This document shows, in pieces, positions 7,794-16,580 of a stretch of 64,000 nt of DNA (the first letter of the stretch is position 1; each line of letters opens with the position of its first letter). The stretch spans positions 2,970,048 through 3,034,047 of the forward strand of contig NZ_AP017560.1 in assembly GCF_003967015.1 (NCBI RefSeq). The letters run 5' to 3'. Origin of the DNA: Pseudanabaena sp. ABRG5-3. Lineage in GTDB: Bacteria > Cyanobacteriota > Cyanobacteriia > Pseudanabaenales > Pseudanabaenaceae. The position numbers were made by a program, and so were the translations under genes. Below the pieces are notes generated by a model, which did no database searches, was not told where the DNA came from, and saw only the letters and a list, made by a program, of their open reading frames with translations.

Positions 7794-9389
7794 TTAGAAG
7801 GAGAATGTGGTACGGATTACACCAACAGTTGCTGTACCATTGGTACTTGCACTGTTTTGGTTGAATACGAAGAATACACCAGGAGTAATGCTGATGTTCT
7901 TAGAAACACGGAAGCGGTAGAAAGCTTCGAGGTGATAAGGAGTATCAGTGCTAGCAACAATACCACTAGTGCTACTTGTGAACAGAGGTTGACCAAAAAG
8001 AATCGCAGCTAGGTCGCCTTCGGTGAACAAGTCCTTACCAGAAAGAGCGGCTGCCCAACTTGTAAGAGTTGCAGAACCAGCAGAGTTGTTAGCAAAAGTC
8101 CAAGAACCCCAAGTATTAAATGTAAACTTCTTGGTGATGTCCCAAATCAAGCTACCAACAACAGTGTCACTCTTAACACCAGAGATTCCAGTGACAACAG
8201 ATTCATTGTTAAGACCAGATCCAAGACCATTGCCAGTTAGACCTGCGCTATTGGTATAAGCATTTGCATAGCCAACACCAAGGGTTAGTGCATCAGCAGG
8301 CTTGAAGACAAACTGAGCAGCGATCTTAGTATCACCACCAGTTACACCACCAGCACCTGTTGCAGCAGCAGCATTAGATGCAGTGTAAGCAGCTTGGAAG
8401 TTTACCTTGTCAGAAAGTTTCCAGTCAAAACCAGCAACGGCTGGGTTACCACTAGAACCAATACGTATCAAGGGGTTAAAACGACCAAAGCGAGAAATTG
8501 TAGCTTGGCTATCGCTTTCAAGAGGATTTAGAGGATTGATGATATCTTCAGTTTGACCAATTGGGGCGATATAAGCTGTGAAGTTGTCGCCAACTGGGAA
8601 CTTGTAGTACAAACGGTTGAGTTCAAAGGTGTTGGCAGCAGTCGAGAATCCATCATAGGAAAGACGAGTGCTGTTACCTGCGGTTCCACCAACTAAATCG
8701 TTGAAGTTAGCAGTATTGCTAGCTTGCAAACGAGTTCTCAACAAGTCCTTGCCAGTAAAGCTGGTATCTAGGTTAAGACGAGCGCGGTAGTTGAAAACAA
8801 CGTTGGTTTTGTCAACGCCAGTTGCGGTAGTGCCATCAGAAGCAGCAGCTAGACCAAAGATGGCTTCGCCACGTAGTTTGGTGGTGGTGGAAAATTGTTG
8901 TGCTTCGAGCTTGGTGACTTTAGCATCAAGAGCATCTACACGACCACGAAGAGTTGCAAGTTCAGCAGCAAATTCTTCTTGAAGTTTTTGTAAGGTAGCG
9001 AGGTCTTCCTTGCTAACCTTGTCAGCTAAACCTGCGGAAATGATTTCATTGATCTTATCTAAGCAAGCATTCAAACCAGCAGCAAATTCATAACGGCTGG
9101 TTGCTTGTTTACCACGGAAAGTACGGTCAGGGTAGCCAGCGATGCAACCATAGCGCTCTACTAAGGACTGCAATGCGGTGAAAGCCCAATCAGTAGGGCG
9201 AACATCGCTGAGCTGAGAAACAGAAGTAACGTTTTGAGCTACAGCACTAGGACGCAACTGTAATTGCTCAGAAGGAGAAACTTGTGATTGTGCATTGGCA
9301 GCACCGCTAATGAGCGCAGATGCAGCAACAGCAGCCGAAATTACTGCTGGAGTAACTAGGCTTTGATTTTTTTTAGAAAACTTAGACAT
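7794..9389 (-). CDS. SLH/OprB-type outer-membrane porin
   Basis: Typical cyanobacterial porin (SomA/Slr1841 class) that carries ions and small solutes across the outer membrane. Order: signal peptide ending ISGAANA; an SLH domain near residues 55-115 (SQLSDVRPTDWAFTALQSL, GCIAGYPD, TSRYEFAAGLN) that binds peptidoglycan; a coiled coil (about 120-165); then an OprB-like 16-stranded barrel ending in the C-terminal aromatic residue (VIRTTFSF). Two ATGs are possible. The SD-like GAGGA touches the upstream ATG (9401) and lies 12 bases before the one at 9389, so 9389 is chosen. Monocistronic. Confidence 0.92.
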   Translation of the reverse strand: MSKFSKKNQSLVTPAVISAAVAASALISGAANAQSQVSPSEQLQLRPSAVAQNVTSVSQLSDVRPTDWAFTALQSLVERYGCIAGYPDRTFRGKQATSRYEFAAGLNACLDKINEIISAGLADKVSKEDLATLQKLQEEFAAELATLRGRVDALDAKVTKLEAQQFSTTTKLRGEAIFGLAAASDGTTATGVDKTNVVFNYRARLNLDTSFTGKDLLRTRLQASNTANFNDLVGGTAGNSTRLSYDGFSTAANTFELNRLYYKFPVGDNFTAYIAPIGQTEDIINPLNPLESDSQATISRFGRFNPLIRIGSSGNPAVAGFDWKLSDKVNFQAAYTASNAAAATGAGGVTGGDTKIAAQFVFKPADALTLGVGYANAYTNSAGLTGNGLGSGLNNESVVTGISGVKSDTVVGSLIWDITKKFTFNTWGSWTFANNSAGSATLTSWAAALSGKDLFTEGDLAAILFGQPLFTSSTSGIVASTDTPYHLEAFYRFRVSKNISITPGVFFVFNQNSASTNGTATVGVIRTTFSF

Positions 9390-9401
9390 TTGATTTATCA
9401 T

Positions 9402-10251
9402 TCCTCACAATATGACTATTGTACATCTAGCCTACCTAAATGTATCAATGTTAGCAGCAAAAAGTTAAGTGTTGCCAGATACATTAGCCATCTATTTACA
9501 GTAGAAACTAGTAAACCAGCAAAATATCAGTTACAGCATATACACAAAGATAGATATGGCAGACCTAAATTATTTAGGTTCTTTGGGATTTGGCAGAAGA
9601 ACAACACTTTGAAACACTCTTCCAGCAATTGTTGCCAATTATCTTCGGGGTGTTGTATTTAAATGATTCGAGTCAAATGCTGGGAGTATGTTACAAACAG
9701 TGAGAGTCGATTCCAGTCAAAGTTGGCAACTATCGCGAGCTAATGTTTTTGGGGTTTCTAGAAAATTGATCAATATAAGGATATTTGCTGGAGCAATTGG
9801 GCTAAAATACTACGAGTAGGGGAACACTATACAAGCTAACTCTGCAAATTCGTAAACCATCTAAGTCTCATAAACATTACAAGGAACTATTGCTAGACAC
9901 CCTATACGGCTCATAGACATTTATCTTAGAAAGCTCTTCAGTATGTCTTATAGAGATATGCTTTTCGATCCATATATTTCCTAATAAGCTGTACTTTGAG
10001 TCTGAAATGATATCTTCTGAGCGATCAGGGACATCTCTACAAAGATATGTCGGCTCCCATTGTTTCGTTTTGATAAGTCGAATCTCTAGGAGTTAAAAAT
10101 CTATAGATAGGCATCGAAATTTGCGATGATTTGAGATGTTAGGCTGTGTTTCTAGTTTATGTTTCTCAAGATTGTGTTTGTAGTTTGTTATTTTGTAACT
10201 CCTCGTTTGCTTTAATTTGCTCACCTTAAACCATCGCTCGACCCTCGCCTC
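9402..10251. other. 850-bp intergenic region, no convincing gene
   Basis: This gap separates two divergent genes (porin and the RNase-like protein). Open frames here are short and have no recognisable product or start signal. It is AT-rich and has no long hairpin or tRNA. It may hold the promoters and long leaders of both genes or an unrecognised small RNA; I see no specific motif to support either. Confidence 0.5.
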
Positions 10252-12567
10252 ATGGAATTCTCGATTACTCAACTGTTAGATAACTTCTCTGATGACAAGC
10301 TAGTTACGCCCAAAGCGATCGAAAAGAAACTTGGAATTAGCGACGATAGTAAAAGCGTTCGTAGGCTCCAAGTAGCCCTTGATGCTCTCGAAAAAATTGG
10401 TATTCTCGAAAAGGATAAAGGACGTTACCGCCGCATTCATGAGGAAGGCTTGGTGGAAGGTCGCTTACGCTGCTCCAGTAAAGGGTTTTGCTTTGCCATC
10501 CAAGATGTTGAGGGGGCAGAGGATATTTATGTACGTGAAAGCCGCTTGAGCAATGCTTGGAATGGCGATCGCGTTTTGGTGCGAGTTACTAAAGATGGAG
10601 TGAGACGGCGATCGCCTGAGGGTGAGGTGCGGTTAATTCTTGAGCGTTCCAATCCGACTTTACTTTCGACTGTGAAACTTACCGATGGCAGTTATCGAGC
10701 TGTCCCTCTGGATGATCGCCTATTATTTGAAGTTGAGCTAGTCCCAGACGAAGAAACCCCCGATCTAGACGTGGCGGTGGGTAAACTAGTTCATCTAGAG
10801 ATGGTGAGATTTTCCCTAGGCAATCATTTACCTTTAGGAAGAATTCTACAGATTTTAGGAGATGATGCCGAATCTACCAATGACATTGATTTGGTCTGTT
10901 GCAAGCATAATTTGCCAAGAAGATTTAGTGCTAAGGCTTTGACGGCGGCAGCAAGTTTGCCGAGGGGAGTCAGAAAGGCTGATCTCAAACATCGTCTGGA
11001 TCTCCGCAAAACTCTGACCGTCAGAATTGGCAATGCGGCAGCAATTTCCATTGTTCAGAGTGAAAATGGCTGGGATTTAGGAGTCCATATTCCTGATGTT
11101 GCTACCTATGTGACGGCGGGTTCACCTTTGGACTTAGAAGCTCGCAAACGTCTGCGGTCATTTTTCTTAGGTGATACGATTTTGCCAATGTTACCTGAGA
11201 TGAATGTTTTTAATCAGCCTGAGTATCTGACGATGTCAGTGCTGATTAAACTGGATCATGATGGCAATGTGCTTTCCTTTGAGATTCAGCCTTCAGCAAT
11301 CTTGGTACGTGCAAACCTCAGCTATCAGAGAGCGCAACAGATTCTCGATGGTAAGGTGGCAGTTGATGAAGATGCTCCCAGTCAAGAAATAGATACAGAA
11401 GTAGAAGAGTTGGTGCATCTAATTGCGAAGGTAGGTGCATTGCTCCAAGGTCATTCCAATGCAATTCGACTAGTACTGCCACAAATTCCTTCTCAAGAAG
11501 CCGATGAGGGAGTTAGGGGAGTGACGGTGGTTCCTTTAACTCTGCCGATCTCTGGCACTGTGACGGAAGTGATGATCTTGGCGAATAAAGCGATCGCTTT
11601 GCATCTTCAATCCTTAGCAATTCCTGCAATCTATCTGCGTCAAGTTCCTCCTGATCAAGGCAAAGTGGATGATTGGACAAAGTTACTCGAAAGCATGAGT
11701 ATTTCTGCGCAGCTCGAAACCCCTGAGCAGATCCAAATTGCCGACTTACATGGCATTTTGCAACAGGTCAATCAATTGGAACAAGAAGCAACTCGCGATA
11801 TTCTCAAGTATCTTTTGTTGTCAATGTTTAAGCCTAATGAATATGTCTTGACACCTTCTCTACATTTTGGTTTGGGACTAATCGATCAGCCCTATGTGCA
11901 TGGCGTATTTCCCCAACATAATTATGGAGATTTGCTGGTTCAGCGTACTCTACACACGGTGTTTGAAGAAGGACGCGATCGCCGTAGCATCAGGATTAAG
12001 GATGGTGTGAATTTACGGAGTTCTAGCGCCCATGGACAGGTGAACTGGAGCGTTTTGCCTCCTGAAACAGAGCGTCAGTTGATTGAGGATTTAGAAGCAA
12101 TCCTACCAAAACTCAATCAAGCCGATGCCTTATACCATCGCTCAATTTCTGATCTTGATGGATTGCGCAAGGCTGAATTTATGCGATCGCACACAGGTGG
12201 GAACTTCTACGGGATCATTACTAGTGTTCAGTCCTATGGCTTCTTTGTTGAAATTGAATCTCTGTTAGTAGAAGGACTAGTACATGTCAGTTCGCTTAAG
12301 GATGATTGGTATGAGTTCCCATTGATTAATGGTAAGGGGCGAGCAAGAGCTTCGACTTTACTAGTGGGTCGTCGCAGTGGTCGTCAATATTGCTTAGGAG
12401 ATCGCGTTGAAGTACAGGTTAAGGGTGTAGATTATTATCGCCAACAAATTGATTTGGTGGCAGTTGTAACATCCTCTGAAGGCGATCGTGATTCTTCTAA
12501 TCTAGGTTCTATTTCAGAATCTGATTTGGAGACTCCTGAAGAAATCGAGGCAGCAAATATCGAATAA
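10252..12567 (+). CDS. RNase II/R (RNB) family protein with degenerate active site
   Basis: 771 residues with the layout of cyanobacterial RNase II/R proteins (one paralogue is known as Zam): an N-terminal winged helix (about 1-65), cold-shock-like OB domains (65-200), an RNB domain (about 245-600), and a C-terminal S1 domain (GNFYGIITSVQSYGFFVEI). The RNB start is recognisable as RLDLRKTLTVRI and HIPDVATYV, but the aspartate cluster expected between them (D-x5-D-x-D-D) is missing; the segment reads GNAAAISIVQ. Other RNB landmarks are also weak. So it probably binds RNA but may not cleave it. It is followed 41 bases later by the ClC gene. Confidence 0.85.
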   Translation: MEFSITQLLDNFSDDKLVTPKAIEKKLGISDDSKSVRRLQVALDALEKIGILEKDKGRYRRIHEEGLVEGRLRCSSKGFCFAIQDVEGAEDIYVRESRLSNAWNGDRVLVRVTKDGVRRRSPEGEVRLILERSNPTLLSTVKLTDGSYRAVPLDDRLLFEVELVPDEETPDLDVAVGKLVHLEMVRFSLGNHLPLGRILQILGDDAESTNDIDLVCCKHNLPRRFSAKALTAAASLPRGVRKADLKHRLDLRKTLTVRIGNAAAISIVQSENGWDLGVHIPDVATYVTAGSPLDLEARKRLRSFFLGDTILPMLPEMNVFNQPEYLTMSVLIKLDHDGNVLSFEIQPSAILVRANLSYQRAQQILDGKVAVDEDAPSQEIDTEVEELVHLIAKVGALLQGHSNAIRLVLPQIPSQEADEGVRGVTVVPLTLPISGTVTEVMILANKAIALHLQSLAIPAIYLRQVPPDQGKVDDWTKLLESMSISAQLETPEQIQIADLHGILQQVNQLEQEATRDILKYLLLSMFKPNEYVLTPSLHFGLGLIDQPYVHGVFPQHNYGDLLVQRTLHTVFEEGRDRRSIRIKDGVNLRSSSAHGQVNWSVLPPETERQLIEDLEAILPKLNQADALYHRSISDLDGLRKAEFMRSHTGGNFYGIITSVQSYGFFVEIESLLVEGLVHVSSLKDDWYEFPLINGKGRARASTLLVGRRSGRQYCLGDRVEVQVKGVDYYRQQIDLVAVVTSSEGDRDSSNLGSISESDLETPEEIEAANIE

Positions 12568-12608
12568 TCTCGCAAGTCATCATTACCTCATCCCCACGAG
12601 TTCCCACC

Positions 12609-14693
12609 ATGTCGCTTTCTCGCCTACTGGTGACTGTCTTAAACCGTCTTCAGCCATCTGCGGAGACGGTTATGCTTATCTCTGCGATCGCTGTTGGCGT
12701 GATTAGTGGCACTGGTGTTACTCTATTTCGCAAACTGATTTTAATTGCTCAAGAAATCTACTGGCATAGCCTCGCAGTAGTGCTTAGTACTCAATGGCAT
12801 TGGGCAATTATGTTTATTCCCATGCTAGGCGCATTAGTTGTTAGCCTTGTACGATTTAGACTCGATCAAGTAGAAGCTAAATCGGTGGGTAAGGGACAGA
12901 TTGTCCGTGATATCGGTCAATTACCCTACTCTCAAGCTCCGTTAAAAACAGTTGCTGCAGCCCTTTCCCTAGGTTCGGGAGCTTCCCTTGGACCTGAGGG
13001 CCCTAGCGTTGAACTAGGTAGCAGCATTGGCTCTATATTGGGGCAAATGTTGCAGTTTTCTAGTGAACGCATTCGACTACTGATTGGCGCAGGAGGAGCC
13101 GCAGGTTTAGCCGCAGGTTTTAATGCGCCGATCGCAGGCGTATTTTTTGCCCTTGAAGTATTGCTGCGCGATTCCTATCGCACCAATAAATCGAGTCCCA
13201 ATTCTGATGTCAGTGTTGTGGTTATTGCCTCCGTAATTTCCGCATTAGTTTCGCAAATAAGCCTTGGTGAGCGTCCTGCCTTTAGCTTGCCTGTGTATGA
13301 AGTGCGAAGTTATTGGGAGTTGCCGATCTATCTAGGGTTGGGCGTTTTGGCTAGTGTCGTGGCGCTCATGTTTACTAGCGCCATTAAACAGGCTAAAAAG
13401 TTTTTTGCAGGAGAATGGGCGATCGCCCCATTTATGCAGAAGCTATCGATGCCAGTTAAATTGTTGATTGGTGGTCTATGTGTGGGGATTATCGCTTTAA
13501 CTTTTCCTGAAGCGATCGGTATTGGCTATGAAACCGTAGAGTCAATTCTGCAAGATACACCTTTCACCATTCCGTTGTTAGGCATCTTATTAGTTATTAA
13601 GCTTTTACTGACAGCGATTAGTTCCGCCAGTGGCTTTGTGGGGGGGATCTTTGCACCTTCGATTTTTCTAGGGGCAGTACTTGGTAGTTTATATGGACAG
13701 GCGATCGCTAGTTTATTACCTGCCTCAATTCCAATCGCCGCTTCTCCTGCCTATGCCCTCGTTGGTATGGCAGCAGTGCTAGCAGGTACAGTGCGCGCCC
13801 CTCTAACATCAGTACTATTACTGTTTGAAATGACTCGTGACTATCGCATCGTTTTACCCCTAATGGCAGCCGTAGGTCTCTGTGCATGGGTACTCGATCA
13901 GCTCGATACATCCAAAACCGATCGCATGATCATGCAGTGGTCAAATTTGCCAGCCGATATCGAAGTCCTCGAAAAAATTAAAATTGCGGAGGTCATGACT
14001 CTTAACCCTGCCTCGGTTAAATACTCAATGCCTTTGCTTCAAGCTGCCCAGTTTATCACCAGTGGCTATCATCACAGTGCTTTGGTATTTGATGATGTTA
14101 ACCACTTACAGGGTATTCTCACCACTCAAGACCTCAAGCGAGTGCTATCTGCACCAACTAGCGATAATACGTTTGAAGAAATGACCGTGCAGAATATTTG
14201 TACAGCAGAGGTTCTTTGCACTTTTGCCGATGAATCTCTTGCTGAAGCTCTTAAGCGTATGGCAACAAGGGATTTACGCCAAATGCCCGTAGTTGATCGC
14301 AATCAACCGAAACGAGTGATTGGCATGGTTGATCGCCTTGCAATTACAACAGCCTATAACACAGCGCTAACAAAACGAGCGATCGCTGCTAGAATTACAG
14401 CGACTAAACCGAGTCAAAACATTTCTAATAATGCAACTATCGCAACCAATGCGCTAAATATAGTTAATACCAGTACTAATGCTAATGCTATTAATGGCAA
14501 TAATCGCCATAATAATGAGCATCGACATGAAGAAACTGCTGGAAATAATAGTTCTAGCAATAATGGTAACGATAATGGTAATGATAAGAGCCTTGATCAA
14601 GACAATAGTTTAGCCAATGCTCTCCATACCCCCCCAAATCATAATTTACAGAGAGAATTAGATCCTCATAGCTCTGAGACGATTTCCTCCTAA
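12609..14693 (+). CDS. ClC-family chloride channel/transporter with CBS pair
   Basis: 694 residues. The membrane domain (about 1-430) has the ClC selectivity motif as GPEGPSVELG, where the glutamate would be the gating residue, followed by GAGGAAGLAAGFNAPIAGVFFALE and GFVGGIFAPSIFLGA. Two CBS domains follow (about 455-580; EVMTLNPASV, TTQDLKRVL, RQMPVVDR), which usually bind adenine nucleotides and regulate gating. The last 100 residues are an Asn/Ser/Thr-rich, low-complexity tail (NNSSSNNGNDNGND), unusual for the family. The first ClC motif (GSGIP) is GKGQI here, as in a divergent bacterial subgroup. Confidence 0.9.
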   Translation: MSLSRLLVTVLNRLQPSAETVMLISAIAVGVISGTGVTLFRKLILIAQEIYWHSLAVVLSTQWHWAIMFIPMLGALVVSLVRFRLDQVEAKSVGKGQIVRDIGQLPYSQAPLKTVAAALSLGSGASLGPEGPSVELGSSIGSILGQMLQFSSERIRLLIGAGGAAGLAAGFNAPIAGVFFALEVLLRDSYRTNKSSPNSDVSVVVIASVISALVSQISLGERPAFSLPVYEVRSYWELPIYLGLGVLASVVALMFTSAIKQAKKFFAGEWAIAPFMQKLSMPVKLLIGGLCVGIIALTFPEAIGIGYETVESILQDTPFTIPLLGILLVIKLLLTAISSASGFVGGIFAPSIFLGAVLGSLYGQAIASLLPASIPIAASPAYALVGMAAVLAGTVRAPLTSVLLLFEMTRDYRIVLPLMAAVGLCAWVLDQLDTSKTDRMIMQWSNLPADIEVLEKIKIAEVMTLNPASVKYSMPLLQAAQFITSGYHHSALVFDDVNHLQGILTTQDLKRVLSAPTSDNTFEEMTVQNICTAEVLCTFADESLAEALKRMATRDLRQMPVVDRNQPKRVIGMVDRLAITTAYNTALTKRAIAARITATKPSQNISNNATIATNALNIVNTSTNANAINGNNRHNNEHRHEETAGNNSSSNNGNDNGNDKSLDQDNSLANALHTPPNHNLQRELDPHSSETISS

Positions 14694-14744
14694 AATTTTA
14701 GTAGAAATTGCCTTAATCTAGTAACTAGCCCACACAAGGATGTC

Positions 14745-15323
14745 ATGAATAGCGAAGAAATACTAATTGAATTTGTGGCAAATGGCGATCGCACCCATGG
14801 TGAGTCGATCAAGTCAATCAGCACCAACAAGGTTAAAGAAAGTATTCAACGAGTTGCCAAATTAGTCCAACAACTGGCGACTGAAAGTACTACTAATCAA
14901 TCTGATGGGCTAGCTCTAGATGAGGTCGAAGTAGCAATTAAACTAACGGCTACGGGTGAAGCCGTTTTGTTGGGTGATGGACAAAGCAATGGTGCGATTA
15001 CTTTAAGATTTCGTCGTTCCAGCAAAGTTGTGGCGAGTGCGGGGTCTGCACCAGCAGCATTAACCCCTAGTACAGGGATCAGTTACGATAAATTACAAAA
15101 TTTGCTAACCAATAGCAAATGGCAGGACGCAAATCAAGAAACATGGAACCTGATGTGCCAAGCTGCCAACAAAAATCTGGGTTCAGTACTATCGGCAGAG
15201 GATATTAAACAAATTCCTTGTGAAGTCCTGCAAACTATCGATGGACTGTGGCAAAAGCATAGTCAAGGACATTATGGATTTAGCTCTCAAAATCAAATCT
15301 ATATGTCGTCCATTCTGGGTTGA
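14745..15323 (+). CDS. Trypco-like N-terminal domain plus N-terminal part of a GUN4 domain
   Basis: 192 residues. Residues 1-90 (IEFVANGDRT, EVEVAIKLTATGEAVL) match the pattern of the trypsin-co-occurring domain seen in conflict-related proteins. Residues 113-192 are the first part of a GUN4 (tetrapyrrole-binding) domain: LLTNSKWQDANQETWNLM, IPCEVLQTIDGLW, HYGFSSQNQIYMSS. The protein then stops, so the GUN4 half with VGWR...GHLP is missing. That missing half is found at the C-terminus of the next gene. It starts 51 bases after the ClC gene, with AAGGATGTC ahead of the ATG. Confidence 0.75.
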   Translation: MNSEEILIEFVANGDRTHGESIKSISTNKVKESIQRVAKLVQQLATESTTNQSDGLALDEVEVAIKLTATGEAVLLGDGQSNGAITLRFRRSSKVVASAGSAPAALTPSTGISYDKLQNLLTNSKWQDANQETWNLMCQAANKNLGSVLSAEDIKQIPCEVLQTIDGLWQKHSQGHYGFSSQNQIYMSSILG

Positions 15324-15396
15324 GTTAGGAGAAAAGGCGCAATGCGTCGCTAATCCTTCAGCAATAAAAACTTGAAGATTTAAAGGGATCAGTGTC

Positions 15397-16536
15397 ATGG
15401 ATCAAGATAAGCAAAAGCAGATTACGATGTACTTCATCGAGGAAGCCAAAGAGCATCTGCAAACTATTGAATCGGGGCTGCTGAATTTAGAATCGCTCAT
15501 GGGGAATGCGGAGTCGGTAAATGAGATATTTCGTGCAGCCCACTCAATTAAGGGGGGAGCAGCGATGTTGGGCTTTAGCAGTATTCAACATGTTGCACAT
15601 AATTTTGAAGACTATTTCAAAGTTATGCGTGAGAATAATGACTTTCAAGTTGATCAGCATCTACAAACACTGTTTTTGCAAGCCTTTGATAAATTGCAAG
15701 AGTTAGTAGAACTGCTTCAAAGTCCCTACGGACTCACCAAAGATGCTGTTGATGGAATTATGTCTGGCTCCGATCAAATCTTTGCCAACTTGAAAGCCCA
15801 CCTGCAAAATTTAATTTCGGGACAAGAAATTGACACCCAAACTGTACTCGTTGCTAAATCAGCACCGAAGACAGACACTAGAGCGATGCTGGGAGTCTTC
15901 CAGTCGGAAGTGCCAATCAAACTACGTAATATGCTGGAACTATTCAAGCAGCCAGATAGCCCGCGCAGTCGCCAAAATCTTGAAAATATTTGTGTGCAGT
16001 TGCAGGAAATGGGCGATCGCTTTAATCTTGTCGCTTGGTCAGTGATGATTCAGTCCGTCCGTTCGGCAGTCACCAATCCTAACAACCAATTTCGCAATCT
16101 TGCTCCAATTCTGATTAAGGAAGTAAAACAGGCTCAAGAACAGGTTCTAGCGCAGAAGGCAAATGAAATTAAGGTTTCCCAACAGTTGTTGCAGTTAATT
16201 CCTGCTGATGCCAACAAGCAGGCTGTGACAGCTAAGGTTCCCGTTAGTGCTGCTCCAATTACTTCCGCCGATGAAGTCAGTAATATTTTTGGGGCAGTCA
16301 TCGAAGAAGACAAAGCTATGAAAGGTTGGCAAGCCTTTAGCGATCGCGTCGGTTGGCGACAAAATGGTTCATGGATTCCATCCAATGCAGTGCATTCGCA
16401 GAATCCTCCTGATGGGCATTTCCCCACACCATTGTGGTTGGCATCATGGCATCAATCTAAAGATGCGAAGGCAAAAGAGTTTCAGTCTCAGTATTTAACA
16501 TTTTTAGCGAAACTTTCAAGTTGTAATTTGCCCTAA
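15397..16536 (+). CDS. HPt phosphotransfer protein with GUN4 C-terminal fragment
   Basis: 379 residues. The N-terminal HPt domain (about 1-110) has the phospho-accepting histidine in AAHSIKGGAAMLGF, so it is a phosphorelay protein, CheA/Hpt-like. A helical middle of about 200 residues follows. The last 60 residues contain FSDRVGWRQNGSWIP and PPDGHFP, the conserved C-terminal half of a GUN4 domain. The upstream gene carries the matching N-terminal half, 73 bases away. The pair reads like one GUN4 domain with an HPt module inserted, or a family-specific shuffle. No kinase or response regulator is adjacent; a hybrid kinase lies 4 kb downstream. Confidence 0.8.
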   Translation: MDQDKQKQITMYFIEEAKEHLQTIESGLLNLESLMGNAESVNEIFRAAHSIKGGAAMLGFSSIQHVAHNFEDYFKVMRENNDFQVDQHLQTLFLQAFDKLQELVELLQSPYGLTKDAVDGIMSGSDQIFANLKAHLQNLISGQEIDTQTVLVAKSAPKTDTRAMLGVFQSEVPIKLRNMLELFKQPDSPRSRQNLENICVQLQEMGDRFNLVAWSVMIQSVRSAVTNPNNQFRNLAPILIKEVKQAQEQVLAQKANEIKVSQQLLQLIPADANKQAVTAKVPVSAAPITSADEVSNIFGAVIEEDKAMKGWQAFSDRVGWRQNGSWIPSNAVHSQNPPDGHFPTPLWLASWHQSKDAKAKEFQSQYLTFLAKLSSCNLP

Positions 16537-16580
16537 ATTATGTACACTCTGTATTCAATAAATTCTCAAGAGGGTTTTCA

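Noticed and set aside
9363..9662. 99-residue plus-strand open frame upstream of the porin
   Set aside because: It overlaps the porin start in antisense, has no start signal, and shows no protein-like pattern.
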